Source: Vreelandella salicampi
GTDB lineage: Bacteria; Pseudomonadota; Gammaproteobacteria; Pseudomonadales; Halomonadaceae
DNA length: 64,000 bases
Assembly: GCF_013415105.1 (NCBI RefSeq)
Contig: NZ_JACCDF010000014.1
Location: 41,469-105,468, forward strand
Direction of reading: 5' to 3'
The notes under the pieces were generated by a model. That model made no database searches. It saw nothing but the letters and a program-made list of their open reading frames with translations, and was not told where the DNA came from. Each line of letters begins with the position of its first letter. Position 1 is the stretch's first letter. This document shows positions 1 through 8,371 of the stretch, one piece after another. Position numbers and translations under genes: made by a program.

Positions 1-128
1 CCTATCTCATCATCGCAAAGTCATTTGCATATTGGGTAAACGACAACGCCTGCGTTAGAGTCACATCGATACCGACGCCCTTGAAGCGTGGTCATAACCG
101 ATGAGCTGCCAATAGAAAGGGACCTGTG

Positions 129-1703
129 ATGCAAACGCCTCGCCTGCCTGCCAATGAAGCTGCACGGCTTTCCAGCCTTGCCGATCATTACATTCTCGAT
201 ACACCCAGCGAGCCGGTGTTCGATGCCATCACGACCCTGGCGGCGAAGATCTGCGACACTCCTTATGCCTTCATCGCACTGCTCGATTCCCGCCGCCAGT
301 GGTTCAAGTCCACCTACGGCATGGATCTCCAAGAATCCGCTCGCGAGGAGAGCTTTTGCGGCCATACCATCCTTAGCGAAGGCATCATGCAAGTGCCCGA
401 CGCCACCCAAGACCCCCGCTTTCACGACAACCCTTACGTTGAAAGCGATTTTCATGCCCGTTTTTATGCTGGCAAGCCCATCCACAGTGCCACCGGAGAG
501 GCCCTAGGCACCCTCTGCGTGATGGACCGCAAACCCCGTGAGCTGGAACCAGAGCAGAAAGAGTCCATCGAAGCCTTGGCCCAGCTAGTCGAAACGCTGC
601 TCAAGACGCGTCGGCAAGAAGCCAAGTTCGCCTGGTTGGGCTCAGTGCTTGACGCTATGTCGGAAGAAGTAGCGCTATTCGACATGGAGAGCCTGCGTTA
701 TGTCTACGCCAACGCCAGCGCCTTGGAAGAACTCGATACCGACATGGAAGCCCTCAAAGAAGCCACCCCACTGGACATGATGCCGGAGCTTAACCGGGAA
801 AGCCTTGAGGCACTGCTAAAGCCACTGCGCCAAGGGGAAAAAGAGGTCGTGATCAGTGAGCAGATGCGCCGGCGCAAGGGAGGCATGTTGTATCCGGTGG
901 AGATCCGCCTTCAAATTATCAAGACCGGCGTGCCGGTGTTCGCAAGCGTGGTCCGCGACATCAGCGAGCGCAAAGCAATCGAACGCGCCCAGCGGGAGCT
1001 TATCTCCACGGTGAGCCATGAGCTGCGCACGCCCCTGGGCTCTATCGACGGTGCCCTGTCGGTGATCACTTCGGGCATGGCGGGGCCTGTACCGGAGCCG
1101 GTGTCCGAGATGGCGACCCTTGCTCAGCGCAATAGCCAGCGGCTGGTAAGACTGGTTACGGAGTTTCTCGACCTCGAAAAGGCGGAGCTAGGCAAAGTCG
1201 ACTTCACACTAAAGCCGCTTAATCTCGCCGAGTTTCTCAACGAGTCCGTCTCCACTAACCAGGGCTTCGCCCACAAGCACGGTGTAGGCCTTAAGCTGGG
1301 TGAAGTACCCCCTGGGTCGGTCTTGGCAGACCCCGACCGCTTGCAGCAGGTGCTAACCAACCTTTTATCCAACGCGATAAAGTTCTCTCCCGCCGGTGAG
1401 CATGTCAGAGTCGAGGCCCATCGTCTTGAGGAAAGCGATGACGGTGAAAACCGGGTGCGAATCAGCGTTATTGATCGCGGCCCCGGTATTCCGGAGGCGT
1501 TCAGACCCTACCTCTTCGAGAAGTTCAGCCAAGCACAGAATAGCGACAAAAAAAGGCCCGGCACGGGGCTCGGGCTTGCTCTCGTGAAAGCCTATGTAGA
1601 AGGCATGCAGGGTCACGTGCATGTCGACTCAAAAATCCACATGGGTACTGCCTTCCACGTGGACTTACAGATGCAGGAAACTCTAGAAAAAGACCGTGCT
1701 TAG
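129..1703 (+). CDS. Soluble GAF-PAS sensor histidine kinase
   Basis: Cytoplasmic two-component sensor kinase of about 524 residues with no membrane segment. Domains in order: GAF (about 20-160, with the RQWFKS and SFCGHTIL signatures), PAS (about 165-285), a HisKA dimerisation helix with the phospho-acceptor His near 297 in SHELRTPLG, and a HATPase domain with an N-box (NLLSNAIKFSP), DRGPGIP and GTGLGLALV. It should autophosphorylate in response to a small ligand or redox cue; the cue is not evident. No response regulator is adjacent, so the partner is elsewhere. The frame also opens at GTG 126, but ATG 129 lies 6 nt after AAAGGGA and is preferred. The same GAF type recurs in the c-di-GMP proteins at 19081 and 21518. 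Confidence 0.9.
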   Translation: MQTPRLPANEAARLSSLADHYILDTPSEPVFDAITTLAAKICDTPYAFIALLDSRRQWFKSTYGMDLQESAREESFCGHTILSEGIMQVPDATQDPRFHDNPYVESDFHARFYAGKPIHSATGEALGTLCVMDRKPRELEPEQKESIEALAQLVETLLKTRRQEAKFAWLGSVLDAMSEEVALFDMESLRYVYANASALEELDTDMEALKEATPLDMMPELNRESLEALLKPLRQGEKEVVISEQMRRRKGGMLYPVEIRLQIIKTGVPVFASVVRDISERKAIERAQRELISTVSHELRTPLGSIDGALSVITSGMAGPVPEPVSEMATLAQRNSQRLVRLVTEFLDLEKAELGKVDFTLKPLNLAEFLNESVSTNQGFAHKHGVGLKLGEVPPGSVLADPDRLQQVLTNLLSNAIKFSPAGEHVRVEAHRLEESDDGENRVRISVIDRGPGIPEAFRPYLFEKFSQAQNSDKKRPGTGLGLALVKAYVEGMQGHVHVDSKIHMGTAFHVDLQMQETLEKDRA

Positions 1704-1805
1704 CCTGGCTCTGTTAGCCGCCCCCTCGCACAACAGTGAGTGTGGCGAGGTTAGCGGCTCGCGTTGCGTACGACTTTCCCCCTCAATTAAATGTAGAGTC
1801 CCGCG

Positions 1806-2131
1806 TCATGGAATTTTTTTGCGTATTGATTGGGTAAAAAAAGGCACCACGTAAAGCACTACCCAGGCGAGAACTGTACATAACAGCGCCGTCTGCTCGC
1901 GCCCCAAGCCAATGGCTATCCCGATGGCGGCAGTAAACCAAATACCCGCCGCTGTGGTAAGCCCTGTGGCACCTTGTTCATCTTTGCCGGTGATAATGGT
2001 GCCCGCACAAAAAAGCCAATACCGGCAATCACTCCTTGAATAACGCGACTCATTTTTGAATCCGGGATTCCCGTTTACTGTGGGTTAAAATCCGAAAACT
2101 CAGACATGATGGTATTAGCAATCAACTCCAT
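1806..2131 (-). pseudogene. Decayed MgtC/SapB-family membrane protein gene
   Basis: On the minus strand a start (ATG 2131 with an AGGAAA ribosome site) gives an N-terminus like MgtC-family proteins (MELIANTIMSEFSD), then an in-frame TAA at about 2075. The same frame continues into MSRVIQGVIAGIGF, the conserved MgtC core, and a one-base frameshift near 2010 leads to AGTIITGKDEQGATGLTTAA and a hydrophobic end stopping at 1806. Intact family members have about 150-230 residues, so an internal stretch of roughly 70 codons is also missing. The combination of a stop, a deletion and a frameshift marks a dead gene. Relatives are linked to magnesium limitation and membrane potential. The rest of the gap, 1704-1805 and 2132-2220, shows nothing else. 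Confidence 0.8.
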
Positions 2132-2220
2132 CGCTTTTTCCTGTTGTGTTTGTCATGCGGCATTCGGCGCTAAAAATGAGAGTCTGAATAAGGCCTAGGT
2201 GCATACCCCGGGGGATGGGC

Positions 2221-2254
2221 TAAAAGAAAACGGGGGCACAATGTGCCCCCGTTG
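2221..2254 (-). terminator. Rho-independent terminator of the PRC-barrel gene
   Basis: An 11-bp perfect stem (AACGGGGGCAC / GTGCCCCCGTT, 2229-2239 and 2243-2253) with a 3-nt loop is followed on the minus strand by a T-rich tract (TTTTCTTTTA). It sits just past the stop codon of the PRC-barrel gene. Confidence 0.85.
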
Positions 2255-2270
2255 ATGATGGGGTTAGGCT

Positions 2271-2693
2271 TTACGAATCAGATTCGTCTTCGTCGCGCTC
2301 GAACTCGGGTGCTTCACGCAGCGCTTCCTCCTCAATCTCCGTGTAGAGCACGGCTTCGTCATCTTCCATGGTCCGCTCAATGTGTTCCCAGTTTATCCCG
2401 GCTTCTTGTCCGCCGAGCCCAAGAAAGCCACTGGTCTTTACCACGACACCGATGATACGGCCATCTTCGCCGATGATCAGGTCTTGTACCTCGCCAATCA
2501 TCTCTTCTGAGCTACGATGCTTGATAGCCTCGCCAATAACATCGTCGGCGTAGAACGCACCGGTGGGCTTACTGCTCATCAGCTGTTCGCCGTTTTCCTT
2601 CATGGCGTCATCGTTCTCCGCCATTGCCGTTGTGCTGAGTGCAAATGCTGGCGCAATAGCGGCGGAAAGGATAAATGTCTTGAGCTTCTTCAT
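2271..2693 (-). CDS. Secreted PRC-barrel domain stress protein
   Basis: A 140-residue protein with a Sec signal peptide (cleavage after about residue 25, AMA-EN) followed by one PRC-barrel domain (about 45-120; GAFYADDVIGEAI ... EVQDLIIGEDGRIIGVVV) and an acidic tail. PRC-barrel proteins of this exported type are common in stress loci of halotolerant bacteria; their biochemical role is not established. AGGAGATATA precedes ATG 2693. A strong terminator follows, so it is probably a single-gene unit. A Crp-like palindrome lies about 115 bp upstream (2807-2820). Two larger PRC-barrel genes (14962, 15865) and a fragment of a fourth (4032-4103) lie in the same region. Confidence 0.85.
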   Translation of the reverse strand: MKKLKTFILSAAIAPAFALSTTAMAENDDAMKENGEQLMSSKPTGAFYADDVIGEAIKHRSSEEMIGEVQDLIIGEDGRIIGVVVKTSGFLGLGGQEAGINWEHIERTMEDDEAVLYTEIEEEALREAPEFERDEDESDS

Positions 2694-2778
2694 CGTTATA
2701 TCTCCTCTGCTTTACGCAGTTTGCCAAACCCTTGTGTGGGCCTAGAGTGCCATTCCCGAATCGCGGAAATGCCATATC

Positions 2779-2820
2779 ATCTTGGGTATAAACGAACTAT
2801 TTGTCCGTGCGGTACCACAC
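2779..2820 (-). promoter_or_regulatory. Crp/Fnr-like site and candidate promoter for PRC gene
   Basis: GTGCGGTACCACAC (2807-2820) is a near-perfect palindrome matching GTGCG-N4-CGCAC at all but one arm base. On the minus strand the hexamer CAAGAT begins 22 bp downstream, the spacing seen at the other sites of this set, but the -10 match is weak. It would drive the PRC-barrel gene at 2693. Confidence 0.55.
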
Positions 2821-2859
2821 ACTTGACGAGACGACGGGTGAAAATAACGCGCTGACTAT

Positions 2860-3981
2860 CTACCAATCGATTTCATTAGACCCCAACTTAGTGCGCATAC
2901 TGTTTTTCACGTGCGCCCCGAGGGTGACGAGGAAGGCTGTCAGAGGAACGGCGAGGATCATGCCAATAACTCCACCCAGTACGGTGCCCCAGAATAGGAT
3001 GGAGATCACAACCACAGCGGGATGCAGGCCCGAGCGATCAGCCATGATCTTGGGCGTAAGCACCACGCTTTCCACCAGCTGCGTGGCAGCGATGACTGCC
3101 AGCAATAGCAAAACGAGCTGACCGCCCCCGTCGGGCTGGAAATAGGCAATGGGTACGACGGTGACAACGCCGACAATAAAGCCCAGATACGGCACGATGT
3201 TGAGCAACCCCAACGCGAGGCCGAAGTAAATCGCAGCCTCAAGCCCGATGAGGGTAAAACCAACCGCCATGATGACACCCATGGTCAGTCCGATAATCAG
3301 CTGTCCGCGAAAGAACGCGGTAACGTAATCGACAAACACCTGACTCAGGTATATCACCTCTTTCTGCGTTTCGTACGTAAACAGAAACAGCGCACCCTTG
3401 GCGGACTCCCTCATGCGGTTGCCGGAAAGCAGTGCAAAGAAGAGGTACAGGGGGACAAAAGCAAGCCCCATTAGAAAACTGATGTATCCGATGGCACGGC
3501 TAGTGGCTTGCTCCGCATCGGGAAGCATCGACTGGATCTTTATGTCGGACATGAAATCTTCCAACATCGGCAACACTATTGGAAACCGGAACGACAAGAT
3601 TTCGTGTCCATCCGCCGCTATCTTCGGCACAGACTCAAAAAAATCTCTGCCCTGACCTACGGCTGTGGGCAAGACCAGTACCATCACCGTGATAAATAGG
3701 CCGAACAGGACCAAAAAAAGCGTGATCACGGCGGCGAGCCGGTTCATGCGCAAGAATCGCTCGAATAGGTCTACAACCGGGTAAAGCACCAGGGCCAGCA
3801 CGCCGGCAATCGCCAGAGGGAAAACCAGGGCGTTTAGGGCAGCGATGATGTGCCCAAGAACCCAGATGATAAATACAATCGTGCCCAACAGGGTGACGGC
3901 GCTGAGGGCGACAATGGTGTAACGGAACAGCCGTTGCTCGCCGGGTGTAAAGTCGAAAGGCGTTCTCTTTTCGATGCTCAT
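2860..3981 (-). CDS. AI-2E family transporter (membrane permease)
   Basis: A 373-residue polytopic inner-membrane protein of the AI-2E/YdiK/PerM family. About eight hydrophobic segments are visible: two pairs in the first 115 residues, a soluble loop at about 115-160, then five to six segments. The family motif area GLLNIVPYLGFIVG is present near 260, followed by PKIMADRSGLHPAVVVISILFWG. Members are proposed exporters (autoinducer-2 or sodium/proton antiport), so substrate is unknown here. It lies about 125 bp downstream of the Pmp3-type gene on the same strand and may be expressed from that gene's promoter. The start ATG 3981 follows GAAGGAAGCCC. Confidence 0.88.
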   Translation of the reverse strand: MSIEKRTPFDFTPGEQRLFRYTIVALSAVTLLGTIVFIIWVLGHIIAALNALVFPLAIAGVLALVLYPVVDLFERFLRMNRLAAVITLFLVLFGLFITVMVLVLPTAVGQGRDFFESVPKIAADGHEILSFRFPIVLPMLEDFMSDIKIQSMLPDAEQATSRAIGYISFLMGLAFVPLYLFFALLSGNRMRESAKGALFLFTYETQKEVIYLSQVFVDYVTAFFRGQLIIGLTMGVIMAVGFTLIGLEAAIYFGLALGLLNIVPYLGFIVGVVTVVPIAYFQPDGGGQLVLLLLAVIAATQLVESVVLTPKIMADRSGLHPAVVVISILFWGTVLGGVIGMILAVPLTAFLVTLGAHVKNSMRTKLGSNEIDW

Positions 3982-4031
3982 GGGCTTCCTTCACCCTCTA
4001 GGTAAGCAAGGGGGTTCCATCGTGCTCAAAC

Positions 4032-4103
4032 TCAGGCAAGTTCCGCAGAGTACTTCTCATTATCTGTGTAGAACACGGATTCGTCTTTTTCCATCGCGTG
4101 TTC
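4032..4103 (-). pseudogene. C-terminal fragment of a PRC-barrel gene
   Basis: The minus strand encodes EHAMEKDESVFYTDNE followed by seven residues and TGA. It matches the segment EHIERTMEDDEAVLYTEIEE of the nearby PRC-barrel protein (2271-2693), with nucleotide identity still obvious (GTGTAGA-CACGG-TTCGTC blocks). No start codon or N-terminal part remains; it begins just after the stop of the Pmp3-type gene. I read it as the remnant of a duplicated PRC gene interrupted by or fused behind the Pmp3 gene. Confidence 0.7.
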
Positions 4104-4106
4104 TAT

Positions 4107-4265
4107 TTATCGCCTAGCGATGATCCACACGGCGTGAACGATGCCGGGCACATATCCGAACAGCGTAAGCAAAATGTTGATCCAAAAATGCATTCCGATG
4201 CCTACCTGCAAGAAGACGCCGAGCGGTGGCAGAAGGATCGCGATGATGATGCGTAACAGATCCAA
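4107..4265 (-). CDS. Pmp3/YqaE family small membrane protein
   Basis: A 52-residue protein with the whole Pmp3 signature: LDLLRIIIAILLPPLGVFLQ then two membrane helices, with the GYVPGIVHAVWII end. Pmp3/YqaE proteins sit in the inner membrane and are induced by salt, cold or membrane stress. The start is TTG 4265, with AGGAG eight bases upstream; no ATG in frame fits, and the length equals the family norm. It has its own candidate promoter (4317-4358). Downstream are a PRC fragment and the AI-2E-family gene. Confidence 0.85.
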   Translation of the reverse strand: MDLLRIIIAILLPPLGVFLQVGIGMHFWINILLTLFGYVPGIVHAVWIIARR

Positions 4266-4316
4266 TGGTCATACTCCTGGATAGAATAGGATGCCCCAAC
4301 GGGCGAGAGACTCCGC

Positions 4317-4358
4317 ATTCTGCACCGTATGGCCCGAAGGCTCCGTGCGGCATCGCAC
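4317..4358 (-). promoter_or_regulatory. Crp/Fnr-like site plus -10 for the Pmp3-type gene
   Basis: GTGCGGCATCGCAC (4345-4358) has perfect 5-bp arms. On the minus strand the hexamer CAGAAT (4317-4322; 4 of 6 consensus) starts exactly 22 bp after the palindrome, so the site centre falls near -41.5, as in class II Crp-type activation. The Pmp3-type start lies 52 bp further on. Confidence 0.7.
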
Positions 4359-4430
4359 ACTCGGCCGGAAAAAATACGGTAGTAGACGCCATCGCACAGC
4401 TCTGATCGTGGTTTTTCTTCCTCAAACAGC

Positions 4431-4472
4431 GTGCGCTAGCGCACAGTGAATATTGAGAAACGTGCCTATACT
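4431..4472 (+). promoter_or_regulatory. Crp/Fnr-like site plus -10 for the EEP-family gene
   Basis: GTGCGCTAGCGCAC (4431-4444) is a perfect 14-bp palindrome. TATACT (4467-4472; 5 of 6 consensus) starts 22 bp later. The implied transcript start is about 4479, downstream of the first possible start codon (GTG 4446) of the gene it should serve. Confidence 0.75.
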
Positions 4473-5606
4473 CCAACTATTGACGCCCGGCGCGTCGAAA
4501 AATGGAAAAGGTGGCGGGCTCGGGAAGCCCTTTCAAATGCTATGAGTATTGTTCTGGTCGCACTGGCCCTGATGTTGGTGATTGCTACGCTCCTTCCGCT
4601 ACTGCGTTTCAACCAGTGGTGGATTCGCGTGCTGGATTTTCCCAGAGCGCAGATCGCTACCGCCGGTATTGTCATTCTTTGCTTCTACCTCTATTACTGG
4701 GACACGCAACGCCCCTACGAATCCGCCGTTCTCGCGCTATTGGTATTGGCCGTGGGATATCAAGTCGTCAAGATGCTGCCTTACACGGTGCTGATGCCCA
4801 AGCAGGTGCTAACGACTGAATCTGACTCGGATGACGCCAATATTAGCCTGCTCGTGGCAAACGTGTTGATGGAAAACCAGGAGTCAAAGGCGCTCCTGGG
4901 TATCGTGCGCAAGTATAATCCAGACATGATCCTGACCGTGGAGACCGACCGGTGGTGGGAAAAAGCGCTCAGAACACTGGAAAATGAGTATCCGCACACG
5001 CTCAAACATCCGCTCGACAACACCTATGGGATGCTTCTGTACAGTCGCCTGGAGCTAATCAATCCCGACATCCGGTTTATTCTCGAAGACAGCATGCCAT
5101 CGATGCACATGCAGGTGATATTGCCTTCCGGCGACCGGGTATTTATGCATTTCGTTCACCCCGACCCTCCCAACCCAATGTTTGCGACCGAGACGACGGA
5201 ACGCGATGCGGAGCTGCTCATTGTGGGCCGGGAAGTTGAGACGCGCGAAGGGCCCACCATTATTGCCGGGGATTTCAACGATGTCGCCTGGTCCCAAACC
5301 ACGTCCCTGTTTCAGAAAACCAGTGGTCTGCTCGACCCGCGTGTTGGGCGGGGAATGTACAACTCCTTCAACGCCAAGAATCCACTCATGCGCTGGCCGC
5401 TCGATCACGTCTTCCACTCTGATCATTTCAAGCTTGTCCGCATGGAAAGAGGCCCCGCCTGGGGATCGGATCATTTTCCCATGTTCATCGAGCTGAGCCT
5501 TGAGACAGGAGCAAAAGCCGACCAGGTGGAACCCGATACCAACCGGGCGGAAGGCGAGCAGGTCGATGAGAAGATAGAAGATGGTAAGCAGCAAGCAGAC
5601 GAATGA
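4446..5606 (+). CDS. Membrane-anchored endonuclease/exonuclease/phosphatase protein
   Basis: Up to 386 residues. Three membrane helices lie in the first 115 residues (starting SIVLVALALMLVIATLLPLL), followed by an EEP-fold domain (about 130-350) with the hallmark motifs: metal-site Glu near TVETDR, AGDFNDV, and GSDHFPMF at the end. The layout resembles YafD-like proteins. Such proteins cleave phosphodiesters or phosphomonoesters; the substrate is unknown, and topology would place the domain outside the cytoplasm or against the membrane. The tail is acidic and low complexity. The start is uncertain: GTG 4446 opens the frame, but the promoter at 4431-4472 implies a start downstream, and ATG 4542, just before the first helix, is the next candidate. 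Confidence 0.83.
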   Translation: MNIEKRAYTPTIDARRVEKWKRWRAREALSNAMSIVLVALALMLVIATLLPLLRFNQWWIRVLDFPRAQIATAGIVILCFYLYYWDTQRPYESAVLALLVLAVGYQVVKMLPYTVLMPKQVLTTESDSDDANISLLVANVLMENQESKALLGIVRKYNPDMILTVETDRWWEKALRTLENEYPHTLKHPLDNTYGMLLYSRLELINPDIRFILEDSMPSMHMQVILPSGDRVFMHFVHPDPPNPMFATETTERDAELLIVGREVETREGPTIIAGDFNDVAWSQTTSLFQKTSGLLDPRVGRGMYNSFNAKNPLMRWPLDHVFHSDHFKLVRMERGPAWGSDHFPMFIELSLETGAKADQVEPDTNRAEGEQVDEKIEDGKQQADE

Positions 5607-5662
5607 CTCTGTCAGGAGGAACGTCTTTCTTGATCTTTTCTGCTCTTATTCAGAGCTAAACA

Positions 5663-7018
5663 ATGCAGGCAAATATGCGATTAGCGGATTTTATTCGGGA
5701 AAATATAGAGCCGATTCTTGAGAACTGGGAAAAATTTGCCAAAACCCTCCATCATGCCAGCCATATGGGCACGACTGGGCTGCGCGACCACGCCAAGGAC
5801 ATGCTTCTGGTGATTGCCGACGATATCGATTCACACCAAAGTGACTCAGAACAGGCCGCTAAATCGAAAGGACGTGGATCCGAAGATGGTGGGGAATCCT
5901 GGGCAGAAGTGCACGGTGGCGAACGCCAAACCAGCGGCTTCAGTGTCATGGAGACCATTTCCGAGTTCCGAGCCCTGCGTGCGAGCGTGGTGTCACTCTG
6001 GACGAAAGCGTACCCAACGGTTTCCGGCCCGCAGCTTGACGACCTTACCCGTTTCCATGAAGCCATCGACCAAGCCGTCGCGGAATCGCTAGAGCAATAT
6101 GCGACCGTAAAAGAGGTGGAAACTCGGTTGTTCAGCGCCGTTCTGGTGGCATCGCCCGACCCGATTTGTGTTCTCAATCTAGAAGGTCGGTTTATTTATG
6201 CCAACCAGGCCACGGCCGATCTTTTCGCTCTTGCGCCCGAGGCGATCATCGGAAAATCCAGCTTTGACCTCGGGTTTTCGTTCGCTTCGGATTTTCAGCG
6301 CAACCATGAAAAAGTAATGGCTGACCAGTCCACCTATCGCGGCAATTTGATTCACACCTTTGCTTCTAAACAGGGTGAAAGGTTCGAATATCTGCTGGCG
6401 CCCGTGCTTGATGAGCATCAACACACGGAAGCGACGGTCTGCATTTTCCGGGATGTTACCGAACGAGCGCTCGCCGAAGAAAAAGCATGGCACAACGCCC
6501 ATCATGACCCTTTGACCGGACTACCAAATCGACGTCTGTTCCTGGACCGCCTGGAACAGGAAGTGAAACATGCAAAACGCAGTGGCGTGCCGCTTGCCCT
6601 GCTTTTCCTGGACCTTGATGGCTTCAAGGAAGTCAATGATTCGCTCGGCCATGAAGCTGGCGATCATCTGCTGTGTGAGGTAGCAGAACGTCTTGTTGAT
6701 CGGGTTCGCGAGGACGACACGGTTGCCCGTCTGGGTGGCGATGAATTTACCGTGATTCTCACCGCGGCAAATCGACGTAAGGATGTTGAGCTTGTCGCTC
6801 AGAATATTATTGATGCGCTCGCAGTGTCCTTTCAAACCTCGCAACAGCCTATCCAGATTTCCGTGAGTATCGGGATCTCGTTCTACCCCGAGGATGCATC
6901 CTCTTCTCCGGTTCTACTGCAAGCCGCGGATCACGCCATGTACAATGCCAAAAAGTCCGGTTCAAACCGGATGTGCTTTTACGACACATCCGAAAAGGTG
7001 GACGCACATTCTCTCTGA
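5663..7018 (+). CDS. RsbR-like N-terminal/PAS/GGDEF diguanylate cyclase
   Basis: A 451-residue cytoplasmic protein. Residues 1-150 are helical and resemble the RsbRD-type N-terminal domain seen in some sensor proteins; PAS at about 155-275; GGDEF at about 285-440. The GGDEF active site is intact (ARLGGDEF), and the product-inhibition I-site RxxD is present five residues before it (REDD). It should make c-di-GMP and be feedback inhibited. There is no EAL domain. It is followed by a convergent DUF2254 gene. Two start codons lie close together (5663 and 5675); the first was kept. Confidence 0.9.
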   Translation: MQANMRLADFIRENIEPILENWEKFAKTLHHASHMGTTGLRDHAKDMLLVIADDIDSHQSDSEQAAKSKGRGSEDGGESWAEVHGGERQTSGFSVMETISEFRALRASVVSLWTKAYPTVSGPQLDDLTRFHEAIDQAVAESLEQYATVKEVETRLFSAVLVASPDPICVLNLEGRFIYANQATADLFALAPEAIIGKSSFDLGFSFASDFQRNHEKVMADQSTYRGNLIHTFASKQGERFEYLLAPVLDEHQHTEATVCIFRDVTERALAEEKAWHNAHHDPLTGLPNRRLFLDRLEQEVKHAKRSGVPLALLFLDLDGFKEVNDSLGHEAGDHLLCEVAERLVDRVREDDTVARLGGDEFTVILTAANRRKDVELVAQNIIDALAVSFQTSQQPIQISVSIGISFYPEDASSSPVLLQAADHAMYNAKKSGSNRMCFYDTSEKVDAHSL

Positions 7019-7038
7019 ACCGAATGTTCATTAAGGAC

Positions 7039-8349
7039 TTAGGCCGACGAAAACGCGGCCTCTCTGCGCACCGCATCGATATCGTCCTCAATTACCATCA
7101 CCCGTTCCGAGCGTGCCAGAGCCATCCGTGAATGTTTTTTGGCGGCGGCAGCCATCGCACTGTCGCCTGTTTCGGCCAACGCCCAAAGCGCTTTCTGCAG
7201 GCGAATGGATACTTCAACCATATTTGCTCCGTCACGGGCAATGGCCGTAAAGGCATCGTCGAACAAGTCGTCGGTCACCAGTTCCGGAACCGATACCCGG
7301 TCATAAGTGACCGCCTGTAAGGTGTCCTTTTCAACTGGCGATTGCCAAAGCGTAAATAGTCGTACCATTGTACTAATGACATTGATCGCGGTTCCCGGGT
7401 CATTGATACCAGGCGACAGCGCCTTGTCGGCAATCTCGGATAACGCTAGAACCCCGAAGCGGGGATCATCTTCAAAGGTGCGGCTTGAGCGAATCGTGAA
7501 GGCGCTGGAAAAGGCGTCCAGATTGGACGACTCGTCCTCCTCACTTCTCTGTTCAAAATCCCCTTCATAGCCCCCTTCAATACGAAGCAGCGGGCGGCAT
7601 TGGCTAACAAACGCGCCGGGGAGTGCTGTCACCACCACGTGGCAATTGAGTGCTTCAGCGTGAGCTTGTAACGTCTCCAGATCAATACGCTGGATATAAC
7701 CCACTGTTGAAGAACAGACGGGTATTCCCTTGCCGAAGACCTGTTGCGGGGAGGCTTTCATAGCGCCGAGTGTGGGCGCGTGTCGACGACGATCCAGAGC
7801 GTCACCGGCGGCCTTTTCTGCTTTCTCAATGGTATTCACCACCCTGCCCAGCCGGGCAATTCTGTCTACCCAGCGAACGAACGTGATGACAACAATGGCG
7901 AACACCAACAGGGTTAGCACGAAGATGGCAAACCGGCCAGCAGCGTCAAACAGGTCATTCTGGACGGTTATCAGGGAAACAATACTGAAGATGAACGCGC
8001 CGATAAACGCAGACAAAGCGTTCTGGGTGACGTCATCGGCAATAACCAGGGGGATGGAACGCGGTGTCGCACCGGCGCTGGCGGATGCATAAGCGGCCAC
8101 CATGGAACCTACCGCAAAGGTCGCAATCACCAGCATGCTGGACGCCATGATGGACAACAGGGACTCGACAGATTCCAGGGTGATCTCAGGCACCACCGTG
8201 GAAAGCCCCAAATTGTCAGCCAACAAGGCGATAAAGGTACCACCAATAGACAGCACGCAAAGGACCAGCGGCTTAACCCACAAGCGCTCTTTAATCCGAC
8301 TGAAAAAAAAGCGCAGCCTGTCCATGGTGAACCGTTTTGTTTGGGCCAT
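7039..8349 (-). CDS. DUF2254 domain membrane protein
   Basis: About 436 residues. Four membrane helices in the first 160 residues are followed by a soluble domain with the DUF2254 core LSEIADKALSPGINDPGTAINVI. The function of this family is not known; members look like membrane-anchored sensors or channels. The frame extends to 8490, but AGAGGAG directly before the double ATG at 8349-8352 and the stop of the upstream DUF421 gene at 8372 fix the start at 8349 (or 8352). It is separated from DUF421 by only 22 bp, so the two form an operon. A more divergent DUF2254 protein is encoded at 11517, on the other side of katE. Confidence 0.87.
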   Translation of the reverse strand: MAQTKRFTMDRLRFFFSRIKERLWVKPLVLCVLSIGGTFIALLADNLGLSTVVPEITLESVESLLSIMASSMLVIATFAVGSMVAAYASASAGATPRSIPLVIADDVTQNALSAFIGAFIFSIVSLITVQNDLFDAAGRFAIFVLTLLVFAIVVITFVRWVDRIARLGRVVNTIEKAEKAAGDALDRRRHAPTLGAMKASPQQVFGKGIPVCSSTVGYIQRIDLETLQAHAEALNCHVVVTALPGAFVSQCRPLLRIEGGYEGDFEQRSEEDESSNLDAFSSAFTIRSSRTFEDDPRFGVLALSEIADKALSPGINDPGTAINVISTMVRLFTLWQSPVEKDTLQAVTYDRVSVPELVTDDLFDDAFTAIARDGANMVEVSIRLQKALWALAETGDSAMAAAAKKHSRMALARSERVMVIEDDIDAVRREAAFSSA

Positions 8350-8371
8350 CATTTCTCCTCTGCGGTTAGAC

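Noticed and set aside
1..125. Possible gene end or promoter motif at the left edge
   Set aside because: No recognisable protein or palindrome in this short stretch; the minus-strand frame 21-485 is a shadow of the kinase gene.
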